The notes beneath the pieces are model-generated. The model saw only the letters and a list, made by a program, of their open reading frames with translations, was not told where the DNA came from and did not search any database. Shown piece after piece: positions 1-6,094 of a stretch of DNA of 7,668 bases. Numbering within the stretch: the first letter of the stretch is position 1; every line of letters starts with the position of its first letter. Where the stretch lies: NCBI GenBank assembly GCA_017861475.1, contig JAGFXV010000060.1:1-7668 (forward strand), read 5' to 3'. Made by a program: the position numbers and the translations under genes. The DNA is from Bacillota bacterium (GTDB lineage Bacteria > Bacillota > Syntrophomonadia > Syntrophomonadales > Syntrophomonadaceae).

Positions 1-1499
1 ATTTTTGTATTGAGGCCACCATATTCGCCTAAAATCGGCGGTACGTTTTCTCCAACGATGAGGCCATGATCGCTTAACACGAATACAGTCCAGCCGTCAT
101 CCAGCAAATGCAGGAATTCACCGATATAATCGTCTGTTTGCAGATAGAACTTTTCAATAAACCCTTGATACGTTTTTTCATCCGTATGATCCCATGGAGT
201 CAATGTTTTAGCCAGGTGCCATAATTGATGTCCTGCGCAGTCAATATTGTGCAGATGAGAAAATACGACTTCATATTCTTTTTCTTTGATGCAATAATTC
301 ATACAATCCGCTTGCCACTTGTTGTAAAGCACCCAAGAGGGTTCAAAGATTTCGCGCACTAATTCGGCATCTTCTCCGCCGATCAAACTAACAGGAGGAA
401 CGACACCAACATTTTCAACAATTTCATTGAAAAGCGTTTTGGGGTGCCACAGCTGATCGTTGGAAATATCAAGCGCATTGCTGATCCAAAGTCTTACTTT
501 GTTGCCTGCCGGATCAAGTTCCAGAATTTTCATGGAACGGCAAGCCGGTTTAGTGATTTCTTTTTTTGTAACGTCATCAATAATCCCGGATACCATGCTG
601 TTACCGGATAAAGTAACAATCGGAGTTTCTGCTTTTTTATTCTTATAAATCGCTACGCGGTCGTATTCACCGGCTTCGTTTTTAAGGATTAAAGCAGGGC
701 GTCTCATGACACCGCCAGAAGTAAGGATAGTGAATTCCTTCGCACCTTCAGGCGCATTTGCCCAACCAGCAGCATCTTTGAGCGGAGAGTTTACGATATC
801 ATAAGCCACTTTGCTGCCGATGACCACTTCGGTGTCTTCATCGTCCATGACATAAGTGCGAATTTCACCGCCTTGGCGAGCCGTATCACCCCACCAAAGC
901 TCCATCATTTCATCATCCACTTCATCATCCAGAGTGTCTTCCAAATCGGTAATGATACAGCCAACGCCTGCCGGCTTATCCACTCTTGGCGCATAACGCA
1001 CTTCTTTAATATCAGAGGAAGCGACAATCACTTTTTCCCAATCCAGCTGCGCAACACCCATGTTGACGGAGCCAGGTTGTGTACCATCTACAACGCTTAA
1101 ATGTTCACTTTGAGAGGTTGGAGGCCAGGAACTGCCGGGCCAATGCCAAACGAGTGTCTTTTTGCCGGCTTCCGATGTGATATTCCAGATTTGTTCCGCA
1201 GTGCAATTACGGGAATCCATGTTGTAAACAACAGCATCGAGACTATCCGGCGATTGACGCCAATAACAGGTGATGCCATGAGTTCCCGGGTAAGCGCCGG
1301 TCGCAAGTGTTGTCCAACATGGCGGGGTAATCGTCGGAATTGCCCCCAGTAATTTTAAGTCTTCTCTGGCAGCTCCGCGGTTAATTAATTTCTGTAAGTG
1401 CGGCATCTTCCCTTCAGCCAAGTATTTACGGGTAATTACCGGGTCCATGCCATCGATGCCTAATACTAATAATTTATTAGTAAGGGCTGTTCTTTTCAT
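1..1499 (-). CDS. Alkaline phosphatase superfamily protein (type I phosphodiesterase / nucleotide pyrophosphatase-like), C-terminus off window
   Basis: I translated this by hand from the reverse strand. It is open for 499 codons from an ATG at 1499-1497 to the left window edge, so the C-terminus is missing. An AAAGGAG site at 1509-1515 fixes the start. The N-terminus reads MKRTALTNKLLVLGIDGMD with no signal peptide, so the enzyme is probably cytoplasmic. Metal-site residues follow the superfamily order: D16 in GIDGMD, the presumed nucleophile T58 in PTITPPCWTTLATG, the D420/H424 pair in IDCAGH, and D477/H478 in LSDHG. The last metal-binding His expected for the family would lie outside the window. 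A Thr at the nucleophile position fits phosphodiesterase/pyrophosphatase or phosphonate-ester hydrolases better than sulfatases, which use a formylglycine made from Cys or Ser. The substrate is unknown. It is transcribed alone from a promoter carrying the shared 15-bp operator, which ties it to the BMC operon. Confidence 0.88.
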   Translation of the reverse strand, partial: MKRTALTNKLLVLGIDGMDPVITRKYLAEGKMPHLQKLINRGAAREDLKLLGAIPTITPPCWTTLATGAYPGTHGITCYWRQSPDSLDAVVYNMDSRNCTAEQIWNITSEAGKKTLVWHWPGSSWPPTSQSEHLSVVDGTQPGSVNMGVAQLDWEKVIVASSDIKEVRYAPRVDKPAGVGCIITDLEDTLDDEVDDEMMELWWGDTARQGGEIRTYVMDDEDTEVVIGSKVAYDIVNSPLKDAAGWANAPEGAKEFTILTSGGVMRRPALILKNEAGEYDRVAIYKNKKAETPIVTLSGNSMVSGIIDDVTKKEITKPACRSMKILELDPAGNKVRLWISNALDISNDQLWHPKTLFNEIVENVGVVPPVSLIGGEDAELVREIFEPSWVLYNKWQADCMNYCIKEKEYEVVFSHLHNIDCAGHQLWHLAKTLTPWDHTDEKTYQGFIEKFYLQTDDYIGEFLHLLDDGWTVFVLSDHGLIVGENVPPILGEYGGLNTK

Positions 1500-1556
1500 A
1501 GTAATAATCTCCTTTCGTTTCCCTTGCGCAAGTTCTGACCTTCACTAATCGTCTTC

Positions 1557-1585
1557 ATTATAAAAATTATGCTGTTTTCTGTAAA
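1557..1585 (-). promoter_or_regulatory. Promoter of the phosphodiesterase gene
   Basis: Read on the minus strand there is a -35 TTTACA (1585-1580), a 17-base spacer and a perfect -10 TATAAT (1562-1557). The predicted transcript start is near 1550, giving a leader of about 50 bases before the ATG. Housekeeping sigma-type promoter by inspection. Confidence 0.75.
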
Positions 1586-1596
1586 ATACTCACTGA

Positions 1597-1611
1597 TTAT
1601 ACCTGGTATAA
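1597..1611 (-). promoter_or_regulatory. Operator 1 (15-bp dyad) of the shared regulon
   Basis: TTATACCTGGTATAA is a perfect 7-1-7 inverted repeat and contains the T-N11-A pattern of LysR-type binding sites. It ends 11 bases upstream of the -35 box and is centred about 54 bases before the predicted transcript start, a place suited to an activator. It is the best of four copies in the window. Assignment to the LysR protein encoded at 4986-5909 is inference. Confidence 0.7.
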
Positions 1612-1670
1612 ACAACAACATTTCAGCTCATGCAGACGCAAGACCTTGACGTTTGCAGTTCCGGAGCATA

Positions 1671-1716
1671 AATTCAGCTCTTGACAGTTCCGATTGGAAG
1701 CACCAAGAGCTGAATT
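1671..1716 (-). terminator. Hairpin downstream of the MFS gene, possible terminator
   Basis: AATTCAGCTCTTG (1671-1683) pairs perfectly over 13 bp with CAAGAGCTGAATT (1704-1716). The 20-base loop has a small inner TTCC/GGAA stem. It begins 19 bases beyond the MFS stop codon, where a terminator is expected. The T-run after the stem on the minus strand is short (TTTAT), so it could instead be a processing or 3'-protecting hairpin. Confidence 0.5.
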
Positions 1717-1735
1717 GTTTCGTCATGAGATTCGG

Positions 1736-3112
1736 TTAAGACGCCCGGTCTTGAGCAATCGCTTCCAAAGAACGTCCTGCGGTGCGTTCGCCCCAGAAAT
1801 GGGTGACTACCGCAACCAGGAAGAACATAAGACCGATTACCGTGAAAAGTACGCTGTAACCGAATTGTTTGAAGATCACCGGTACAATCAGCATCGCGCC
1901 GGCTGTCAGAATACGGCCGGTGCTGTAAATAACGCCGGTACCGCTATTTCTAATATGGGTCGGGTACGCTTCGGCCAGATACGACCACATCAGGACAAAA
2001 ACTCCGTCCATGAGCACGCGGATAACAAAGCCGATAAAGACGATCATCATGGGGGCTGTGATGGTGCCGAACATAATTGTCAGAACGCCAACCATGAGGC
2101 TGTACACAACAATCGGTATTTTACGACCGCCTTTGTCAGTAAAGAAGGCAGCGATATAGTTGCCGATCGGACTTCCAAAAGAGACCAGCGCTGACATCCA
2201 CAACGAATCTTCCATGCTGAAGCCATATTCGTTGAGCAGCGTCGGCATCCAGGCAAAGAACATGAAGTAGCCTACAGTAATACAGCAAACCATATTAATG
2301 AGTACCAGAGTCTTTTTCAGTAAGCTTCCGCTGAAGATTTCTTTCAGGGCAGACAAACCACTTTGTTTTGGTGCTTGAGTCGATGTAGTCTTGGTTCCGA
2401 AATCTTTATTCAGATCAACAACTTGTCCAGGTACGAAAGCCTGGATGACTTTTGTCGCTTCATCATATCGGCCTTTCGATAAGAGCCAGCGGGGAGATTC
2501 TTTTAGCCAGAAACATCCCAAGACGAGCAGTATCAAACCAGATCCGCCAATGAAGAAAATATAACGCCAGCCATCGGCGCTGCTGGGAATAATTTGTCCG
2601 GCAATATGTCCTATTAATGGAATGCTCATCAGTCCGGTTGCCAGAGAGATGGCCTGCCATTTTCCACGGGACGCTGCAGGCAGTATTTCTACTATATATA
2701 CCATTGCCACAACTACCATCGAGAGGATACCGAAACCGGTCAGCGTTCTTGCAACTAAAAACAACTCTTTGTTAGGCGCAAGTCCGTTGCTGATGGAAAA
2801 TATCGAAAAGAGGAATACAGAGATTAAAAATGTTTTTTTGCGGCCCGCTACATCGGAGAGCCAGCCGCCAAACCAGCAGCCGAACAGCATTCCAACAAAC
2901 GTGCAGGAGTTAACCAAACCGATCCATTCCATGGATACGCCCCAGTATTTTGTCAGAGCGGGGGCGACAAAAGAAAATGTAAATAAATCCATTTGATCGA
3001 AACAATATGCTAATGCCAGAATTACAAGAAACTTATAGTGTTCTTTTCCCATAGGAGCATTATCTAAAATAGTATTGCCTGATGATTGTTTTGAGTCAAC
3101 AAAGCCGGCCAT
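1736..3112 (-). CDS. MFS transporter (metabolite/sugar-porter-like)
   Basis: A 458-residue membrane protein, normal length for a 12-helix major facilitator. The first helix begins near residue 27 after a hydrophilic N-terminus. Motif A, GGWLSDVAGRKK, lies at residues 82-93 between helices 2 and 3, and its second-half counterpart FTDKGGRK at about 324-331. An E-x-LP-x3-RG element is at 142-150 and KESPRWLLSKGR at 204-215, both typical of the sugar-porter and aromatic-acid/metabolite:H+ symporter branches. Acidic residues in the first helix (FDQMD, 38-42) fit proton coupling. The start is supported by GAGGGGG at 3120-3126, seven bases from the ATG. It is probably a proton-coupled importer of a small organic substrate whose identity is not visible. 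It is transcribed alone from a promoter with the shared operator, so it may supply the BMC substrate. The long antisense frame over its 3' half is a shadow. Confidence 0.9.
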   Translation of the reverse strand: MAGFVDSKQSSGNTILDNAPMGKEHYKFLVILALAYCFDQMDLFTFSFVAPALTKYWGVSMEWIGLVNSCTFVGMLFGCWFGGWLSDVAGRKKTFLISVFLFSIFSISNGLAPNKELFLVARTLTGFGILSMVVVAMVYIVEILPAASRGKWQAISLATGLMSIPLIGHIAGQIIPSSADGWRYIFFIGGSGLILLVLGCFWLKESPRWLLSKGRYDEATKVIQAFVPGQVVDLNKDFGTKTTSTQAPKQSGLSALKEIFSGSLLKKTLVLINMVCCITVGYFMFFAWMPTLLNEYGFSMEDSLWMSALVSFGSPIGNYIAAFFTDKGGRKIPIVVYSLMVGVLTIMFGTITAPMMIVFIGFVIRVLMDGVFVLMWSYLAEAYPTHIRNSGTGVIYSTGRILTAGAMLIVPVIFKQFGYSVLFTVIGLMFFLVAVVTHFWGERTAGRSLEAIAQDRAS

Positions 3113-3228
3113 GTATATTCCCCCTCGTATAATTGATTGGAAATGATTTATTTGCCATGAAATTATTCAAAAGTAGTTTTGATAAGGCTTGTGCTGCACT
3201 CCCCCTATATAGTTAATTATTACTTAAA

Positions 3229-3250
3229 ATACGCCCCCGGGCAAGCGTAT
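3229..3250 (-). other. Small hairpin in the MFS leader
   Basis: ATACGC (3229-3234) and GCGTAT (3245-3250) form a 6-bp stem around a 10-base C/G-rich loop, inside the roughly 180-base leader predicted between the MFS promoter and its ATG. No U-run follows. I recognise no riboswitch class. A structured leader or a further protein-binding dyad are both possible. Confidence 0.3.
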
Positions 3251-3298
3251 AATTAGTCTTGAGGTTTCGAAAAAGTTCGACTATTCACATTCACCTAA

Positions 3299-3327
3299 AG
3301 TATAGAAATCCGCCGCATTTTTGTAAA
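3299..3327 (-). promoter_or_regulatory. Promoter of the MFS transporter gene
   Basis: On the minus strand: -35 TTTACA (3327-3322), 17-base spacer, -10 TATACT (3304-3299). The predicted transcript start is near 3292, leaving an unusually long leader of about 180 bases before the MFS ATG at 3112. The layout is the same as at the phosphodiesterase promoter. Confidence 0.7.
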
Positions 3328-3338
3328 ATAGCCGTTGG

Positions 3339-3353
3339 TTATACCCGGTATAG
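3339..3353 (-). promoter_or_regulatory. Operator 2 (15-bp dyad) of the shared regulon
   Basis: Plus-strand TTATACCCGGTATAG matches operator 1 except at the centre and the last base. It ends 11 bases upstream of the MFS -35 box. The similarity to operator 1 continues into the promoter: TGTAAAATA occurs at the same distance (17 bases) from the start of the dyad in both regions. It lies in the divergent MFS/flavoprotein intergenic region. Confidence 0.7.
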
Positions 3354-3469
3354 AAGAAAAACGCCAATACTGCTGCATCTTTCGGTATATTATTTGAAAG
3401 ACTATTGATCTAACTTTGTACGCCAATATCGATGATAAAGAGGAATTTGCAAAAAAAATACAGCAAAAC

Positions 3470-3484
3470 TTATACCCCATATAA
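3470..3484 (+). promoter_or_regulatory. Operator 3 (imperfect dyad) of the shared regulon
   Basis: TTATACCCCATATAA keeps TTATACC and TATAA but has two changed bases in the right half (CA for GG). Its spacing is what supports it: it ends exactly 11 bases before the TTTACA at 3496-3501, as at the other three sites. It is oriented to the plus-strand flavoprotein gene. It is the weakest copy by sequence. Confidence 0.55.
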
Positions 3485-3495
3485 TTGCTAAGTAT

Positions 3496-3524
3496 TTTAC
3501 AATCGCGCGGATGCTTTCTATAAT
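3496..3524 (+). promoter_or_regulatory. Promoter of the flavoprotein gene
   Basis: -35 TTTACA (3496-3501), 17-base spacer, -10 TATAAT (3519-3524). The predicted transcript start is near 3531, about 65 bases before the preferred TTG start. Confidence 0.72.
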
Positions 3525-3583
3525 TCAAAATATGGAAACCGTGGGACGTGGACAACGCGTCTCCCAAAAAGATGAGAGTCAGT

Positions 3584-3598
3584 GAGGTGTGTGTATTG
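3584..3598 (+). promoter_or_regulatory. Ribosome binding site and TTG that decide the flavoprotein start
   Basis: GAGGTG at 3584-3589 lies six bases before a TTG at 3596-3598. Starting there gives (M)SQYDLLIIGGGPAG, the usual short lead into the FAD-binding motif of this family. In-frame alternatives are GTG 3548 and ATG 3572, and neither has a well-placed ribosome binding site. Confidence 0.65.
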
Positions 3599-4792
3599 TC
3601 ACAATACGATTTACTTATTATCGGTGGCGGACCTGCTGGATTAGCGGCAGGCATATACGGAGCAAGGGCAAGACTGAAGACAGCTATTCTTGAGAAAGGG
3701 GCTGTCGGCGGACAAGCATTTACTACGCGCGAAATGGTGAATTTCCCCGGATTTAAAAGCACCTCCGGTCCGGAATTGATGAAAACATTAGCCGACCATG
3801 CGAAAAGTTTTGGAACCGAAATTATTAAAGAAGACGTTGTCGCTGTTGATCTAAGCAGTGACATAAAGCAAATCCATACAAAGAAAGGCCGGACATACCA
3901 AGCGCGAGCGGTCATTCTTGCACCGGGATCACAGCCCCGTTTGCTGAATGTACCTGGCGAAAGAGCGTTTCGCGGCAATGGCGTCTCGTACTGCGCAACC
4001 TGTGATGCGGAATTTTATCAAGATCAGCATGTGGTTGTTGTGGGAAATGGCGATGCTGCGATTGAAGAAGCGATGTATATTGCTAAATTTGCCACAAAGG
4101 TAACTGTCATTGTGATCCATGATGAAGGCGTGGTCGATTGCAACCGGGCGAGCGCAGAAAAAGCGTTCCGTCATCCTAAAATTGAATTTATCTGGAACTC
4201 CGTTTTGGACGAAATCAAAGGAAACGGCGAAGTGGAAGCAGTTGTACTGAAAAACCTCAAAACCGGTGAGCTAAGAGAAATGGTTGCAAATGGCGTATTC
4301 ATTTATGTTGGTATGCTTCCCGGTACAGGATTTCTACAAAATCAGGTTCAACTTGACGAACGCGGGTACATTGTTGCCAATCATTCCATGGAAACATCAG
4401 TTGATGGTGTCTTTGCAGCAGGCGATGCAACCGTCAAATATTTACGGCAAGTGGTGACGGCTGCGAATGATGGGGCTGTAGCCGCAGTTGCAGCGGAACG
4501 GTATCTGGAAGAGGAGCAAAGTTTCCAAGAAGAAATCGTAGATGCGGAGACTCCCGTGCTGTTGGCTTTCTGGAACCCTGCCAACTCGCAGAGCATTACG
4601 ATGCTGTCGAAGTTTGAAGGGTTGGATAGCGTGATCAACCAACGGGTGAAGTTGGTAAAAGTCGATGTTTCCCGCAAAAAACGCTTGGCACAAAAGTATA
4701 ATGTACAGGAAACTCCAGCGGCATTGATGTTAGATAAGGGGCAACTGATTAAAACGGTTACAAGCGAAGCAGATCTATGTGAAGTCTCCTGA
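3596..4792 (+). CDS. Thioredoxin-reductase-like flavoprotein fused to a thioredoxin-fold domain lacking CxxC
   Basis: From the TTG this is 398 residues, about 85 longer than a plain thioredoxin reductase. The reductase part (about 4-305) has the FAD motif GGGPAG at 10-15, redox-active CATC at 133-136, the pyridine-nucleotide fold GNGDAAIEEA at 150-159 and the second FAD motif GVFAAGDATV at 271-280. The arginine-rich NADPH-specifying HRRxxxR of classical enzymes is not seen; the matching stretch reads IHDEGVVDCNRA (174-185). NADPH may therefore not be the donor (inference). Residues about 319-390 resemble thioredoxin (PVLLAFW, KVDV, RLAQKYNV, cis-Pro-like ETP), but the expected WCGPC position reads NPANSQS, so the domain cannot do dithiol exchange. 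It is more likely a docking or regulatory module. The C-terminus is short and may be frameshifted. The gene is monocistronic, with the shared operator in front and a strong terminator behind. It may serve redox balance in the pathway. Confidence 0.85.
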   Translation: MSQYDLLIIGGGPAGLAAGIYGARARLKTAILEKGAVGGQAFTTREMVNFPGFKSTSGPELMKTLADHAKSFGTEIIKEDVVAVDLSSDIKQIHTKKGRTYQARAVILAPGSQPRLLNVPGERAFRGNGVSYCATCDAEFYQDQHVVVVGNGDAAIEEAMYIAKFATKVTVIVIHDEGVVDCNRASAEKAFRHPKIEFIWNSVLDEIKGNGEVEAVVLKNLKTGELREMVANGVFIYVGMLPGTGFLQNQVQLDERGYIVANHSMETSVDGVFAAGDATVKYLRQVVTAANDGAVAAVAAERYLEEEQSFQEEIVDAETPVLLAFWNPANSQSITMLSKFEGLDSVINQRVKLVKVDVSRKKRLAQKYNVQETPAALMLDKGQLIKTVTSEADLCEVS

Positions 4793-4846
4793 AATCGAAG
4801 AATGGTATCGTATTGACTGGGGTGGATACAGTCAACACGATTGGAT

Positions 4847-4893
4847 AAGACGAGCGACCCTCTTAAGCAACAGAGGGTTGTTCGTCTTATTTT
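4847..4893 (+). terminator. Rho-independent terminator after the flavoprotein gene
   Basis: A 17-bp stem (4847-4863 with 4872-4888) pairs throughout, counting two G-U pairs, around an 8-base loop, and is followed by ATTTT. It lies 54 bases after the stop codon. It separates the flavoprotein gene from the LysR gene. Confidence 0.9.
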
Positions 4894-4917
4894 GGAAAAA
4901 CCGCATAGAATAGTGCT

Positions 4918-4946
4918 ATTTCTTTACCGGTTTTCTGTTGTATAAT
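4918..4946 (+). promoter_or_regulatory. Probable promoter of the LysR gene
   Basis: A perfect -10 TATAAT lies at 4941-4946, 39 bases before the ATG. The hexamer 17 bases upstream (ATTTCT) is a poor -35, so expression may be weak. The 15-bp operator seen at the other four units is absent here. A small ACCGGT palindrome at 4926-4931 lies inside the promoter and might matter for autorepression, but that is speculative. Confidence 0.5.
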
Positions 4947-4985
4947 GAAAGTATGATTAAATAAAAAGTGACTGAGGGTGATGCC

Positions 4986-5909
4986 ATGCGCCTGGAACAG
5001 TTGAAGTATCTTGTCGAGATTTACCGGTCAAAATCGATATCGTTAGCTGCTGAACGAACTCATATTTCTCAACCTGCCCTTAGTTCTGCTATCAGCAAAC
5101 TGGAGGATGAATTAGGAGTTCAGCTCTTGAAGAGAACCAATCAGGGAGTATACCCTACCGAAACCGGAGAATTAGTGATACAGAAATCAATTGAAGTCAT
5201 TGAAGCGTTGCAGGATATTGCTTCGATAGCCCGTGTGAATTCAAGCGATTTGCAAGAGGATATATCGCTTGCCGTAGAAATTAATGTCAATATGGCTTTT
5301 ATGCCGAAAGTGTTTGCTGAGTTCAAAAAACACTGTCCGAAGGCAAATATATTCCAAAAGGTTGGCGAATCGAATAACATTTTACGTGATGTTAAGTCGG
5401 GAAAAGCCGATTTCGGGATCATCATTGGAACGGATGAGCTGGTTGAAACGAAAGATGTAAGCACAAGAGAATTGATGCATGACAATTTGGTTATACTCAC
5501 AAGCCGGAATAACCCTTGGGCCAAGCAAAAAACAATAACTTTGGCGATGGCGTTAGAGCAGCCGATTATTCTCTATAATTCAGAGTATGTGACGGATTGT
5601 GGTATTTCGGCTATTCTCAGAAAATACGGTTCCATTAATGTCAGTTATCGAGTGGATACAATTATTATGCTGGAAAAGCTGCTATTGCAAGACCAGGATA
5701 AAAACATAGCTTTTGTCCCGAGTTTTGTTGCAGGTGCTTATACTGATAAAAACAAGGGACTCATTGTGCGTCAAATTCAGGATCCCCCGTTGGATATATC
5801 GATTGTTCTTATTTGGTCCAAACGGCATCATTTAAGTTCGACAGAAAAAGAACTAGTGAAAGTCATTCGATCAGTATTTAGTGAACCGATCGTACCCGGC
5901 AAAAAATAA
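4986..5909 (+). CDS. LysR-type transcriptional regulator
   Basis: The ATG at 4986 is preferred because GAGGGTG (4974-4980) sits 5 bases before it and the protein then begins MRLEQLKYLVEI, the standard LysR opening. An in-frame GTG at 4968 would bury that site in the coding region. The product is 307 residues, normal for the family. An N-terminal winged helix-turn-helix occupies about residues 1-60, with AAERTHISQPALSSAISKLE as recognition region, followed by a linker helix. The rest (about 88-300) is the periplasmic-binding-protein-like effector domain. Family members usually bind a T-N11-A dyad and activate on binding a pathway metabolite. The gene stands alone between two terminators. Four promoters around it carry the same LysR-like dyad, so it is the obvious candidate activator of the whole region. 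Binding is inferred. Confidence 0.92.
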   Translation: MRLEQLKYLVEIYRSKSISLAAERTHISQPALSSAISKLEDELGVQLLKRTNQGVYPTETGELVIQKSIEVIEALQDIASIARVNSSDLQEDISLAVEINVNMAFMPKVFAEFKKHCPKANIFQKVGESNNILRDVKSGKADFGIIIGTDELVETKDVSTRELMHDNLVILTSRNNPWAKQKTITLAMALEQPIILYNSEYVTDCGISAILRKYGSINVSYRVDTIIMLEKLLLQDQDKNIAFVPSFVAGAYTDKNKGLIVRQIQDPPLDISIVLIWSKRHHLSSTEKELVKVIRSVFSEPIVPGKK

Positions 5910-5915
5910 ATAATG

Positions 5916-5963
5916 AAAAATCACTCCTTGCTTTATCGCAAAATAAAGCAAGGAGTGATTTTT
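5916..5963 (+). terminator. Rho-independent terminator after the LysR gene
   Basis: A core 18-bp perfect stem pairs 5919-5936 with 5943-5960 around the loop CGCAAA, extended by A-T pairs on both sides, and followed by a run of seven T's (5959-5965). It begins 7 bases after the LysR stop codon and is clearly a terminator. The A-run before the stem suggests it could also work on the opposite strand. Confidence 0.93.
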
Positions 5964-5971
5964 TTCTTTAT

Positions 5972-5986
5972 TTATATCGGGTATAG
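5972..5986 (+). promoter_or_regulatory. Operator 4 (15-bp dyad) of the BMC operon
   Basis: TTATATCGGGTATAG differs from the perfect dyad at one inner base (T for C), at the centre and at the last base. It ends 11 bases before the -35-like TGTACA, the same spacing as operators 1-3. It lies just beyond the LysR terminator, so it belongs to the EamA-winged helix-BMC operon. Confidence 0.65.
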
Positions 5987-5997
5987 TCACTGGATAT

Positions 5998-6027
5998 TGT
6001 ACAGTTCATATCTTGCCGCCGTATACT
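5998..6027 (+). promoter_or_regulatory. Promoter of the EamA-winged helix-BMC operon
   Basis: -35-like TGTACA (5998-6003), an 18-base spacer, then -10 TATACT (6022-6027). A second TATACT at 6029-6034 is a possible alternative -10. The weaker -35 and longer spacer than at the other three units suggest stronger dependence on an activator. Confidence 0.6.
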
Positions 6028-6094
6028 TTATACTGTGAAACAATTCTCATGTTCCAAGGGGACTTTCGAAATCCGTACGAGGAGATAAGAGTGT

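Noticed and set aside
873..1352. Short open frames on both strands between 873 and 1352
   Set aside because: They overlap the continuous minus-strand phosphodiesterase frame, which has clear catalytic motifs.
1621..1683. Direct-repeat-like segments (TTCAGCTC and TTGAC...CAGTTCC) near the hairpin, considered as an insertion-sequence end or attachment site
   Set aside because: They are short and imperfect, with no transposase or integrase nearby; the hairpin is better explained as the 3' end of the MFS transcript.
1694..2194. 166-residue plus-strand open frame
   Set aside because: It is antisense to the MFS gene, His/Asn/Asp-rich with no hydrophobic core, and typical of a shadow frame.
3548..3595. 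GTG at 3548 or ATG at 3572 as start of the flavoprotein
   Set aside because: Neither has a usable ribosome binding site, and the extra residues are not part of the reductase fold. TTG at 3596 has GAGGTG at ideal spacing.
3295..3978. 227-residue minus-strand open frame over the divergent intergenic region and the 5' end of the flavoprotein gene
   Set aside because: It runs antisense to the highly conserved FAD-binding region, crosses two promoters and two operators, and its translation has no recognisable domain.
4968..4985. GTG at 4968 as start of the LysR gene
   Set aside because: The ribosome binding site GAGGGTG lies inside this stretch and points to the ATG at 4986, which gives the standard LysR N-terminus.
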